Part shown: piece after piece, positions 1-12,500 of the stretch
Layout: every line of letters starts with the position of its first letter
Numbering within the stretch: the first letter of the stretch is position 1
NCBI GenBank assembly: GCA_019722365.1
Contig: JADFUC010000039.1
Location: 150,065 to 214,064 of the forward strand
Direction of reading: 5' to 3'
Length of the DNA: 64,000 bases
Source: Lithospermum erythrorhizon
Taxonomy: Eukaryota; Streptophyta; Magnoliopsida; Boraginales; Boraginaceae
Notes under the pieces: model-generated
Databases searched by the model: none
Seen by the model: only the letters and a program-made list of their open reading frames with translations
Told to the model about the DNA's origin: nothing
Translations under genes and position numbers: made by a program

Positions 1-2499
1 TCGAATCATGATTTGACATCATGATTCTTAAGCTTGAATGGTGCTCCGCAGTGGACAACATAAGGCATTTATTGCAGATACGCCAATTCCCGTCGTATTG
101 AAATCGCGCTCAGCTTGAATCACGAATCCTTTGGAGTACTTGGGGCTTCGTTGATATTACAAACTCAATGCGCTGCGTAGCGAGCCTTTAATATTTAAGC
201 GTATATTACTTTTAGGGCGAGGCTGAAAAACACTGCGTAGGGAAAATGGACTAATAACAGAGACTACAACAAAAATACATAAATAATAATAATACATATG
301 TCATATAATATTCTATAAACAGATAATAGAATAATCATACTCGTGTTTACAATCTCACTAAACACATAAAATATACCAAGAACTCACATGACATAAATCA
401 GACGGCAGCACGCATACATTCCAACTTAAGCTATGCGAGCAAGCATACAATCACATAATTATGACTATCATAACTCTTGGCGTTACTAAAAGTTCAACTT
501 AGATTATATTAGTAACCTCTTATGTCCAGCGGGCCAAATGCTTGGCATTGAAAATCACCGTTAAGCGAGACCAAATGCAGGCGAGTCGAGAATAAGAGAA
601 AGCGTAAGCTTTGGTTCTAGAGCAACTTAGATTCTCCAGTGAATGGCATCCTGACGTGACCGTCTGCCGTATTAAGCGAGGTCCGTGCAGTGAGCCTATT
701 CGACTTTGTTTTGGTATTAGCTGCTTATTTATTAGGTGGGGATTTGTTATATTGTGAGTAACTCTTACGATCATGTCAAGCATATCAATCAAACAAGCAA
801 AAGTATATACTCGTGAATCATAAGAAAAATATAACACGTATTGAAAATCATGATAAATATTAATTGGAAAATATTTCTAAACTATATTCAGTTTATAAAT
901 CATTTTCACATTGACTATCTACAAATTGGATTAATATCGAATAATTAATTATAACTAATTACGATTAATTATCCCAAGTTTCAATGCATTTATACAAACT
1001 TGGTATAGCTTAGGCAGATTAATATCTCTAGGCCATATTATCTACATAATATAATATTATATCATAAAGTCCATGCATTCATCAAATATATCAACTTATA
1101 TTATGTATGATAAATAATTAATATTACATTTAGCATACATAGCATGGATGAAGCAGAGTACTACGCATATTGCATGTCGAGGATATTCATCAAAATAAAA
1201 TAAACTATTTAATTTGTCTAAGTGTAAAATCACTAGTAATCTAATTCTAGTATTTATTTGATATTTTATATTAATAAGGTGTTGTTAATATCTAATATTA
1301 ACAAACGTCAAATAAATATCTTGTATTAAAATATGTTATTAGTATCTAATATCAACTTGTTACATTAATATTTAATATCAAATATGTCATTAATATCTAA
1401 TATTAATAACTTATTAAGTTAATATCTAATATTAAAATAACTAGTATTTAAAAAAATAATATTTTACGCATAATTTGATTAATTCCTAAATTTTGTTATA
1501 ATTTAAAACTACAATTATCTAATAAACATAGATAAAAATTAATTAAATCAATTTTTTGAAATATTATAATTAAACCTAATTATAATTAGAATTTAATTAA
1601 TTAAATCCATTGCTTTCAATTAATTCCAATAAATAATTGAATTGATCTAATCTTATTAGGACTAATTTTAATGTGGTTAAAATAAAATTGATTAAAATAA
1701 TTTTCAACAAGAAATTAAATTAATACAATTTAATTGATTTCTAATAAATAAATTCTATCAAAATTCATCAAATAATTGAGCTTGGATCAAATCACAAACC
1801 AATTGACCCATTAATTAATTAATTGGATTGTCGATCCTTTATCAAGCCCAGAACCCGATAAGCGCGGCGAGCCAGTAGCAGGACGAGTCGATGGCGATAA
1901 AGCGGGCCAATAAAGCTGTCCGGAGAAAACGGCCCGGACCCGATCCATTGATGCTGCTTGAGTCGCTGGCGGCGATGGAAGCGTGGCGTCGCGTGTCTTT
2001 GGCGTGACATCCGCGTGGCAGTGCAGCTGTCGAGTCTAGCAGGTTCGGGTGGGGCAGTTGGTTTGACCGAGTTGGTCTATTAACCAGACTCATTTGACGA
2101 GTCAACTCCGTTGACTTTCTTGATAGCGTCGTCTTTGCGTTAAGTATTCTTGGCTTGGCGATGTCGACTTTGTCGTTTAAATCTATCTGATTGACAACGG
2201 AATCAATGGTTTCTCATTTCAATAATAAATTGATATAAAAAATTAATTCGAAAATTGTGAAAACATTCTCAAAATCAAAAATTATTTTAGAATTTTCCAC
2301 GTTAATAAATTTAGAAATAATTAATAATTAATTATATTTAATTTTTCTAATTAACATAACTCTTTTAGAGGAACTAAAACATCATTAAACATGCAAATTA
2401 GTTCATAATTGAGCAAAAACATTTTTCACATACTATTTACATAATTGCAATCACGTAACCTAGTTCTAAACTAATCGGATGCGAATCCGAGATGCTACA
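1..2499 (-). repeat. Partial Ty3/gypsy-type LTR, minus strand, running off the left edge
   Basis: Read on the minus strand, the segment begins at 2499 with TGTAGCATCTCGGATT, the style of start common in plant Ty3/gypsy LTRs. It then alternates AT-rich blocks (about 2200-2490 and 850-1800) with GC-richer blocks (about 1830-2110 and 1-800). The block at 2040-2130 carries GTTGACT/GAGTCAA motifs that recur in the other gypsy-like LTRs of this window. Near the left edge the minus strand has an AATAAA-like signal (GCAATAAATGCC), as expected near the R/U5 end of an LTR. No gene is supported here: the apparent ORFs at 520-837 and 1842-2105 show no protein family. The other LTR and any internal region would lie outside the window, so the element type is inferred. 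Confidence 0.4.
1285..1435. repeat. Cluster of palindromic 17-mers (TTAATATCTAATATTAA)
   Basis: The motif TTAATATCTAATATTAA occurs exactly at 1285-1301, 1390-1406 and 1419-1435. Diverged copies lie near 1336-1356 and 1362-1380. Each unit is almost its own reverse complement, and spacing is irregular (about 26-50 bases). It lies in the AT-rich part of the minus-strand LTR-like segment, so it may be an internal LTR repeat. No function is apparent. Confidence 0.7.
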
Positions 2500-2519
2500 G
2501 ATTATACAAAAATAATAAA

Positions 2520-3254
2520 TGATGAATTACAAGTGTGTATCTTTATTCTGAAATAATATTAATAGCGTGAAAGCGAATGAGCTCATATACCCAAAGTAAG
2601 TATCGCGAGTATCCATACCGATGAGTGGCCGGCTATAAGATGCGTTTCTTTAGAGCGATTAAAGCGGCTTGAAACAATAAGTGGAAGAAAATAATTCTCT
2701 TCCAGGGGGAGGGGTGGCGAGAATAATAGAAATTTGGAGAGGAGAAGAATTTTACTTCTTGAGCAAAATCATGAGCAATGAATTATGAGGAGGGACTGGC
2801 TGCCATTTATAGACAAACACATAAGATTTCAATGAGAAAATATATCCTTATTCTCCTGGCATTATGCCGACCCGAATGAGAGTTTTTGGAAAATAAACTT
2901 CTCTTTTTATTCTAAATCAACGCTCACATCATATCTATCTCCAAAAAGGAATATTCTAGAACATTCTCCATTCCCAAAAATCGCCCTAGCCAACTTCCTA
3001 TTCCCCGGGATTCGAGTTTGTCCTGAATGTTTCCTTGATGTTTCACTTTAAACCTGAAAAAGTTATAATACTATTTATTATTAGTTCGGATTATTATTTG
3101 TGTGTGACATACTTAGGGCGGATCGTGATATGATATATTAGATAATATTAAGCGATTATAAATGCTTATGCTGCAGATTATGAGCGGGCCTCTTAATGTC
3201 ATGCTTGGCTATAATCTGCGTCTGGGTAAAATAAAAATTATTAATTGTCTAACA
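2520..3254 (-). mobile_element. Candidate solo LTR, minus strand
   Basis: Read on the minus strand this 735-bp segment starts TGTTAGACAATT (3254 downward) and ends CTTGTAATTCATCA (at 2520), giving the TG..CA ends of an LTR. A TATA-like box (CTATAAATGGCA) lies at 2812-2801 in the minus direction, and pyrimidine-rich stretches follow it, as in an LTR promoter and leader. The bases just outside are ATAAA on the left and ATATA on the right, four of five matching, which could be a decayed target-site duplication. No second copy or internal coding region is present, so it would be a solo LTR. The TGTTAGA start is typical of Ty1/copia, but the family is not established. Confidence 0.4.
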
Positions 3255-4520
3255 ATATATTGAACTTATAGTTTTGAATGTTTAAATCGGTTGATCAATC
3301 TAAATTGTTCAACGGACATTTTATGAGATCGATTATCTCATATTTCCAATACTTTTCAATTCCAATAGTCCAAAGAACCCCCTTTTTATTACTCTTGGCC
3401 TCAGTGAGCTTCTCGGCCCAGTAAGTTAGATCCCTGCTTTCCACGCCAAAAAGATATATTATGAAACGATCCTTTAAAACCATATAGACTAATGAAACCT
3501 GTCTTGTCATAACCCTCCATCCCTACCTAGTCAAAAGAGCAAAGTTCATGCACTCCATAACTTTGTAGCCTAAACCTTGATCCCCTTTGTTCCTAGTCAA
3601 GAGTGACCATTTTTTTCTATGTATACGAGGCCCAATTAAAGTAAAATATAACTAAAAATATTATTCACCTCAGTTACACCTAATTTGTTGTTAATGAAAA
3701 CAGGATGAATCTAGGTAACTCATTTAACTTTCATTAACTTAGGTGAATATAAAACATAAAACTCAAATAAATTACTTAAGTTTAAGAACTGTTCATCATT
3801 ATCTCATTATTTTTCGGTTTTACCCCCTAAAACTATTATCTTTTCAAAAAACTCTTATAATCTTTTTTATTGTTAAAGTTAGTAGTTTTTCTGAGAGGAA
3901 AAATTCGAATTGTACATATAAATTTTTGGGATAAATTAACAAGTGGTAATAACATATACTTAGTGTAAATTATTACTACGTAATAAAATAAATCGAATTA
4001 CACACACTAACCTTAACTTAATGTCATATACAACCAAAATAGGTAGCCACAGCTGCCTACGATTGAGGGAGGCGATTTGTGCAGGAAAGAGGTTGTTTAT
4101 TTTTAATTATTTTATTAATGATATAATTGATATTATTAGGTTAAGGTTTTTTATTTATCTAAGATTGTGCCACAAAAAACTCATAGTTGTGAAGTTCAAA
4201 ATTTAGCTTTATGCTAAATAAGGTTTCGTCAACTTTAGCAGAAACTTTATACGCTAGGGAAATTTAAAAAGATAATAGTTTGAAGGGTAAATTAAAAGTA
4301 TAAAAGTTTGAGTGGGCAAACTAAAAAGAATATCACAGTTGAAACCCGATAGATAAATAAGCCTTAAATTTAAGTTAGGTTCATCGATGTTTAGCTCAAT
4401 CCAAATGGAACAATAATACGACTCAATTTCTTCTCACAAAAACCCGCTTGAAGGTTAATCGAATCGGATTGGTGCTCAATTCCCGAAACAATTCTGTAAC
4501 TAGTATTTTTAATTACTTAG
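3255..4520. other. Non-genic AT-rich DNA
   Basis: No gene or complete transposon is recognised. Short ORFs (3295-3510 minus, 3743-3934 plus, 4021-4206 plus) have no family resemblance and AT-driven composition. A small imperfect inverted repeat exists, with TTATTCACCT near 3663 and AGGTGAATA near 3741, but it is too short to call an element. Confidence 0.6.
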
Positions 4521-4740
4521 TACTCCCTCTTTTTTTTAGTTGTCATTTTAGCCGTTTGCACATTGATTAAATAAAAGAAAAATTAGTTAAAAGTACATTG
4601 AAAATGTAAAATGACAAGTAATTAAAACTATATTAGTGGTTGGTTGATCAATTAAAGATAAAAAGTAATAAAAAAAGAATATTGAAAATATAAAAATATA
4701 ATTTATACGCTAAAACGACAACTAAAAAACGATGAATATA
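4521..4740. mobile_element. Stowaway-like (Tc1/mariner) MITE
   Basis: A 220-bp non-coding element with terminal inverted repeats of about 30 bases. The left end reads TACTCCCTC then TTTTTTTTAGTTGTCATTTTAGC. The reverse complement of the right end reads TATATTCATCGTTTTTTAGTTGTCGTTTTAGC. TA dinucleotides at both borders fit the TA target duplication of mariner-type MITEs. The interior is AT-rich and has no ORF. Confidence 0.75.
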
Positions 4741-5429
4741 CTTATTAATATGATGCTAAATACATGTTATTTGAAGATCTGCAGTAATTGGATTTTTATA
4801 CTTAATATTTCAATAATTTCATACATGTTTCGTCTCTAGTAGTGGATTTTTTTATAGTTAATATTACAATAATTTTTCAACTCCTTCTCAACCAATAACA
4901 TTCGAGCTAGCAGCGCTTAAATGGATTAGAGCATCAATGGGTATCTATCACGAAATTATCTACAAAATACGCTCATAATCATCATTTTACTTATTTTAGG
5001 GACTAATTTTTTATGTATGTACTTTAACAACTTTTCTATTATTCACTAAAAATATAAAAATAAAATATTTCAAGATTTTCAATGAAAAAAGAGATAAATA
5101 ATATGTACAAATTTGAGGAGTGTGCAAATTTTTTTAGGGGGTCGAATTATTTTAGGGGAGTTGAAAAAGCGTCATTTATCGATTTTAGCTTACTTTACTA
5201 TTATAGGCTTTTAGGGAGGCGTCTGCTTGTGTTTTAAGGTTCTTTAGCTCAACCACTAAAACATTCAATTATCTCCTTTCTAGTACTATCTCCATCCCTT
5301 TTTAACAAAATATTTTATTTGGCTCAAACATTTAAAAAATTTCAAATTCAACTATGTTAAATTTTTCTCCACATTTTTTAATTAAATGAGAATCAAATTA
5401 GGGATTTCTATAAATGAAAAATGACCATT
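4741..5429. other. Non-genic AT-rich DNA
   Basis: No gene or element is recognised. A lone MITE-like end (CTATCTCCATCCCTTTTTAACA, near 5287) has no convincing partner. Confidence 0.5.
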
Positions 5430-5725
5430 TTGTCATGGGGGACCCAGCAACGTCTAACTGTCAGTGTATCTTTGGATAGGCGCAGGGTAATAGCATATAG
5501 CCAAAGCGATAGAATTAAGCGCGCGTGTGAATTTCGATAAGTTTGCCGTCAGTAAACCGTATAAAGGCGGTTCGTATGACGGAGTTCGTCCAGTCTGAGC
5601 AAACCCGTGGCCGGGTTGATCGAGAAAGTGGTGAAATCGGCTACGTGGCCTTTGCGGTCATGACTCACCAACTTTCGCAACTTGGCCACCGCTTGCAGGC
5701 GATAAGCGACCCTATCAATTATAGT
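5430..5725. other. Isolated GC-rich island of unknown origin
   Basis: About 300 bases, clearly richer in G+C and in CpG than the AT-rich DNA on both sides, with sharp edges. The plus strand can be read as a 68-residue ORF (5543-5749) and the minus strand is also open for part of its length. I recognise no protein family in either direction. It could be a fragment of a GC-rich retrotransposon, of the kind found at 56500-61000, or organelle-derived or other transferred DNA. I cannot decide between these. Confidence 0.4.
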
Positions 5726-5810
5726 GCATTTTGTTTGAGTTTAATCTAGATAAATTGAGGATAATATCCGTATTTACCTCATTTGGGTTCTAAAAAAATT
5801 GTTTTACGTA

Positions 5811-6134
5811 TGGTACGTTTGGATTGAGGTGAATCAAGGGGAGGATAAAATTTTAAAATTAATCTAGGAAAGGGGAATCGAGGTGAATCAATGTGAATGC
5901 ATTAAATTGTCGTTTGAATAATATTAACCTTGACAAGGTGAATACATTATACTCCATTTTGAGGGTGAATGATTTTAAGTTGAATATAGCCTATCCTAAA
6001 TAAATCTAGGTAAATAATTTACCTAGATAAAATATAAAATAACTTTTTAGATCCCAAACGAGATACATGAGAATATTATATCCTCCATTTAAATATCTTC
6101 ATTTACCTAGATTCACCCCAAAACAAACGGACCA
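5811..6134. mobile_element. MITE with 28-base inverted ends
   Basis: The left end TGGTACGTTTGGATTGAGGT continuing into GAATCAAGG matches the reverse complement of the right end, TGGTCCGTTTGTTTTGGGGT continuing into GAATCTAGG. About 324 bp, non-coding, AT-rich inside. An end of the form GGNCCGTTTG is reminiscent of PIF/Harbinger (Tourist) elements, but I see no clear 3-bp target duplication, so the superfamily is open. It ends about 410 bases upstream of the RPC5 start codon. Confidence 0.7.
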
Positions 6135-6544
6135 CTACGAAATGGATTTACCTAAATTCCTTTAGGATATAGTACGTAAAGCTTAAAATCATTCGTCGCC
6201 GAAATATATAGTATCACGTATTAAGATTAATATTATCAACGATAATTAGCGTTGGTATATTAATTGATTCTTTTCTAAGATAATTATCATCTCTTCATCC
6301 ACGTCAATCCAAACGTACAATTAGAAATGGAGGGAATAGTTTTTCTTTTTGCTAAATAATGCAAATATATTAGTTAAAAATATCCAATACATTTGTTGTT
6401 GTGGTATTTGAAGCGCAATTTGAATAATTGACTAAATGATTACATTTGGTAAAATTGAAATGTGTATCAAATTTACAATCAGTTCTTAATTCTTCAAACA
6501 TTTTCCCCCCTCCAAAACCTCTAATAATAACAAGATCAAGAATA

Positions 6545-9500
6545 ATGGCGGACATGGAGCTAGACCTTGATGTCCCCACCCAAGCTCCACCCAAACCCAC
6601 TTCGGGTACTCGTTTCCTCCCTAGAGGCTCCAAACGCAAACCCAAACCCGAACCAATTACTCAATTTCAATACTTAGAGTCAAACCCAACACTTGAAGTT
6701 AAGAAAAATGAACCAAACGAAGTCGTTTCGATGGATGTTGACTTAAAACGACAAGTCAAAATTGAAGAAACTGTAGATGAAGTTGTTAATGAAATTGATG
6801 TGTATTTTTCGCCTTCTATTCATCATAATACTAAGGTAACTATTTTATTTTTTAATTTAATGAAAATAGTTGTGTTTTAGCTTGCATTCGGGTATACTCG
6901 ACCGGTATCAAGTAAGTGATATTCGGTTTCGGGCGGTTTGTCGAGTCAGTTACCAAGCGGGTATTTGGTTCACTGGAACCATTCACAACAACTACAGATT
7001 CTATTGTGAAGAGTAGTATATAGTATAGTGTTTTCCTCAACTATTAAGGTGAGGCTCAAACACCACCTTGTTATCGCACGGTATATGGTTCGTCTTATCG
7101 TACTTATCTTAACAGAGACGGGCCTCTTTAGAGAGCGTTTAGGCGTGATGTTCAATGGTTCATTCAATTATTTAGAATTTATGTGAAGTATTCATATGCC
7201 TAAATATTACTCCCTACCCGAAAAGACTGCCCGGTTTAGAATTTGGATGGGTGACTTTAAATTTTGAACTAAATGGTATAGTAGTTGGTGAAAAATATAT
7301 GAAATGCTAGTATTTTTAATTTACTTTACTATTACATGATAATTTTGATACAAATTGAAGATGTGTTTGCCAAGGTTATGAAGTTTATTAGTTTTGAAAA
7401 TGTAAATCAAACTGGACAAGCTCTTAGATATGGAGGGACTTCAAACCAAAAACTAGTCAAAATTTATACATTCAAAAGGTCAATTTAATAAGATTAATTT
7501 GTTGGCAATAATTGGTTTTTTAAAGTGATTACTCGAATCTCCAAGTTAATTTGGGATAGAGGTAGTTGTTTATGACAAATGTGTGTGTGTTCTATTTTAT
7601 TCACAACATGAATTGACTGACTGGGTAATTTTGGTGTTTGTAGCTATATGTATTGCAATATCCACTGAGGCCTTTGTGGCGACCATACGAGTTGGATGAG
7701 AGGTGCAAAGAGGTAGCAATGAGCTATTATTTCATTTTTGCATTGAAATAATTAAAGTTTACAAGAATTATAGGCAGATGGTAACTTTTCTGAACTAGAA
7801 AGGGATGAACCAAATTTGACAAGGAGAATGATTGTTTGATGATTCCATTACAGGTGAGAGTGAAAACTGATAGTGGTGAGGTGGAGATAGATTTAGCGAT
7901 AGACGTTGACAGTGATCTGAATTATGACCATAATGCCGATCCCAGAATCAAAATCACAAAGCAGGTTGGTCTTGTAAATTATTCTTCGGAGATGCTGTTT
8001 GTAGCCTTTTAGTACTTAATCTTCAGGTGTTTTTTTTAGAATTGCAGGAAAAAGTTATTTAAAACAAAAATTGGTGGTGTCTGAGGATTTTGCAAATATT
8101 GAATTTATGTCGTAGAGTCCTAGAGCTAGACACCCTAGGTTTCGAGGATCCAAGTGTTTATCGGGTTGGTTTGTAATATGTGATTTACTAGTTATTTCAA
8201 TAACCTTCAATAGATTTGTTTAGTTAAGGTACCCAAACTGATAAGAAATCAAACTAACTTCTAAGAGATAATATAAGAATTTGCAAAATCAGAGAACATG
8301 ATGACTTGATTCTGGTTGTTGTTTACATTGCATCACACACCTATTTTTCTTAGATACTCTTTAGTTCGACGTTTTTCACATTTTAATTTTATATGAAATG
8401 ATCTTAGGCTCATTTCAGAGTTGCATATATTTCCACTCTTCAAACAGAATTAACATTTATTTCTTTATGGTCATCTCTAGACTCTTTCGTCATCGTGGAG
8501 GCCTCCTGCCCGAACAGCATATGCTGTTGGAGTTCTCACTGGAAACGAGGTATCGCTCTTTGGTAACATAAATCCTAGGTTTGCATCTAATATTCAATTT
8601 ATGTACCCCCTCCATCCCTAAAAGATTGTCAAGGTTAATTTTCAATGCTTGAAAGTAATTAACTCGGCGGTCTTAACTTGATTTGAGTCAAGATTATTAT
8701 GTCAACACTAATGTACATTGGAAATACTATTTATTGATATACATTTTTCACCAGATATTACCAACCTATATATGAAATATTGAGTTCAAAATTTAGAAGT
8801 TCAACCATCAAATCTCAAACTTTGAAATTTATTAAGGATGGAGGGACTATATTGATATCTCAATAAGTAATTTAGATGGATGTAAATGAATGTTTTGGAT
8901 AATCTGATATCCAGATTGGCTAGAGTTATATCATGTATCATATCTCAAATAGATTCTTAATGGCCAAGTTCGTTTGGTCTCGCAACAGAGTAACAATATG
9001 TAATTGATAGATAGAGCAGTAGAATTGAAGGCAGTTTCTCTTTTTTCAGGGTTGTGAGCAGCCTTGTATTTGATGGCCAATTTTTTTCAGGAGTATATTT
9101 TTTGTATAATGAACTTTTTGACGAAATGAAGAGGCTTACTAATTCATTGATTGCATAAATAATCATATAATGCATTGTCTTTGCTTCTTTCTCCATGCAG
9201 TTGCATCTCAACCCTGTTCATGCAGTTATGCAGCTGCGCCCTTCTTTAGAGCACCTAAAACCAGGGGGGTCTTTAGAAAAGAGTGCAGGGGACATTAAAG
9301 GTGAAGGTATTATTAAAGTTGAAGAACTCAAACAAGAGAGATTGTCAGGGTCATCAGTAAAGCAGGTTTCGTCTTGCCCTCCCTCAAAAAAATGAGTTTG
9401 TATCAAGTGTTTGATTTTTTAGTGTCTATGTTTCAATTATTATAAGTAGTAATGTTGATTCTGTTTATCATAGCAATATAATGTGAACATGAACTCCGTG

Positions 9501-12500
9501 AAGTTAGGTATTTTACTAGATAGTTTACTACCATGCTTCATAGCTCCATGAAATTAGGTATGTTGGAATTTTTTGTCTCTTGGTGCAATCTTTTATCACT
9601 TATTAAAGCTTTCTGATTTATCTTTTTTTCTTTTTCTTTTAAGCTTTCTGATTTATCTTTATATGCAAATACGATGCCATTAATTTGTTACCTTGGTTCT
9701 GGTTGAGCTTGAGTTTAAAGAATTTGTTGATTAATCTAAAAAAATAATCCGTAGTTGCTAAACCAGCAGTTCCTACTGATCTTGCTGCTTGTTGAAGCAT
9801 CCATTTTTAATGCTTCAGTGTAACATGATACAATGGGCCTATGAGTACCCATTCTTGTGTGTGTTGGCCTTCTATCTACTGCATGGTAGCCTTCTTCATA
9901 TTATGGATTAACTCCTTCTTCAAGGATGTAAGCATTTAATATGTATTTGCCTGCTTTGCAGAGCAAATCTCATGGGGAATTGTCCGAGCGGGCGAGGGAT
10001 TGTCAGGAGGTAGATGAATCGATATGATTCCATTGTTTTGAGATTCAATCAATATGTTTTTTTTACTCAATGTTATGGAAAATGTATATTGATAGTTCAG
10101 GCTTTACCATGTGTTTCACCTCTTTTCTTTATACTCATTGCATAATCACTTTTCTGTACCAACTCCAAAGTATTCTGCAAATGGAAATACATTGTTCATT
10201 GATCAGTGTCATGACAATGAAAGTTTCTCTTTATACATCACATGTTAAATAAATCTTTAATTTTTGTTCATAACGACATGTAAAATATTCTGGTACATGA
10301 AGAAAAAAAAATATATTCCGGATTTCTGTTACATGAGATGAAATTTGTACGCATAATTTTGAGTTTGTTCTCTTTGCAGTGGTTGCCTTTGCAGTACTAT
10401 GGTGCTAGGAGTGACATTTCAGCCTCCTGTTTACATAAAATGATGGAGAAAGAAGGCGCTCATATTCCTTTCTTAATGTGCCCGTATGGATTTTCTTTCT
10501 GCATCTCAGATTTCATCCTCTCATTATTTCTTAAAGTGAATTTCCAGTGTAAAACGCTTGACGTCTTTTTTCCTCTGAAGAAATAGTTTTACTTTAATCA
10601 TTTGGACCCCCTCCGGACCCCCTCCCCCTTCTTTTCAGGCACGATTACATAAATACATTGTGCCCTGGCACATCAAATAACGATATCAAAGTCAGAGGCC
10701 CTTCCATCAGGTATCTTCCTATATTGTTTTCTACACCCAGGTTTGAAGAAATCTATCATCTACTTTGTTTTTTGAGGGTTCTAAGTTTGAAAGGGTGGAC
10801 TTTCAGGTCTTTATGTTCCTTACCACTGGATGAGCGTTTTAAAGTCTGGTTTCGTGAGGTTTGTGGTCATTTAATGACTGTTGGCTTATTTCCCTTTTTA
10901 TTACATAATAAATTTTGCAATGATTTATCTTATTTTACTTATTAATTCATCTTGTGACTGGGATTTATTTCCTTGCTTAGATACTATATTGCATTTATTT
11001 GATGAAAACTCTCTTTCATGCTCTGATGATTCTATAACTCTTAATATCATTTCTGCATGAGGTTTCAGACTTGGGTATTCGAATATACTGTCTCTCTCTA
11101 TACCATGCATGTACGTATGATGTGTGTGATTGGGTCTGCAAGACTTTAAATCCATTTGATGACGGAGACTTGGAGATATATTGTACCGTTGGCTGTTTGA
11201 AATAACCCTTAGTTTTTAGAACTCTTGAGTTTGAGCTGAATGACATAAGATAGTTCCAATATCGTATCATAGGCTTCAAGGACCTAAGTCCTTTTTTCAT
11301 ATAAATCAAACCAAAACCAAGCCTTGTCCCACTAAGTGAGATCGGCTATATGAATACGACGTCTCCAATCAGCCTTGTATTGGGTCATCCATTTTGTTAA
11401 GCCCATAAACCCTAGGCCCTTCGATATAGTCTTTGTCAAGCTCATTTTCGGTGTACTGCTGCCTCGACAACCGTTTGTGACTATTATAGCTTCACATCTT
11501 CTGACTGGTGCATCTACTCGACGTCTTCTTACATGGCCATACTATCTCAAACGATTTTCTCTCAGTTTTTACTCAATTGAGGCAACCCCTACTTTCTCGC
11601 GGATCACTTCATTTCTAATTTTATCTCTGCATGTAAATCCCCCAATCCTTCTAACATTCTTATCTCTGGTACCGACATCTTTTGGACCTGTTGATATTTC
11701 AAAGGCCAACATTCTGATCCATATAACATAGCTGGTCTTATTGCCATCCTGTAATATTTACCCTTGATCTTTTGAGGGACCTTGCTGTCACACAACACAC
11801 CTGTTGCACTTCTATATTTATTTCATCCCGCTTGAATCCTATATCTAATATCATCATCTACCTCCCCATTATTCTGGATCACTGGTCCTAAATATTTGAA
11901 AACATCCTTTTCTACTATTTTCTGCATACCTACATCCATATAATAAAATAAATTTTCCCAAGCAAACCTGTCTGGGCTATCAATGTACCTTCCTAACCAT
12001 GCCCGCATAATATGATAAAGTACCTCCTTCTCTTGGATTCTATAAATTTTGGATGAAATTTTGTGTGTGCATCACCATCTTGGTCATTTATAATACTCCG
12101 TATAACTCTGTTCTCCTTTTCTGTATCTCTTCGCTCACAACAGCTCAAGCTCCTTCCTGCCCCTTCAGCTCCTCTCCCTCACTAATCATCTCTCTATATA
12201 TCTATCTCTCTATCTATCTCATTCATTTGAACATCATGTGTCAGGCTGACAAATGTAACCATACGATTATTAAAACTTGAAAAGCAATCAAAATCAAACT
12301 CGGAAACAAGAACTACGTTACCACTATAATTTTGAATGGAGAAAGTCAAGTGTTACCACTAGTACAGAAACTAAGGCTGGGTGTTTCATGAGATATTTCT
12401 AACTTTTTCTTTCTAGAACAATTTTCTTTACTAGAAAGGTGTCTGCTTATTTGAATGAGCTATTGGGGCTGTTTTCACTTCTAAAGCTTTTTCCTTCTGA

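Noticed and set aside
10658..10945. 95-residue ORF covering RPC5 exons 8 and 9
   Set aside because: Reads through two introns; GT at 10711 and AG at 10806 splice precisely to keep the RPC5 family sequence in frame.
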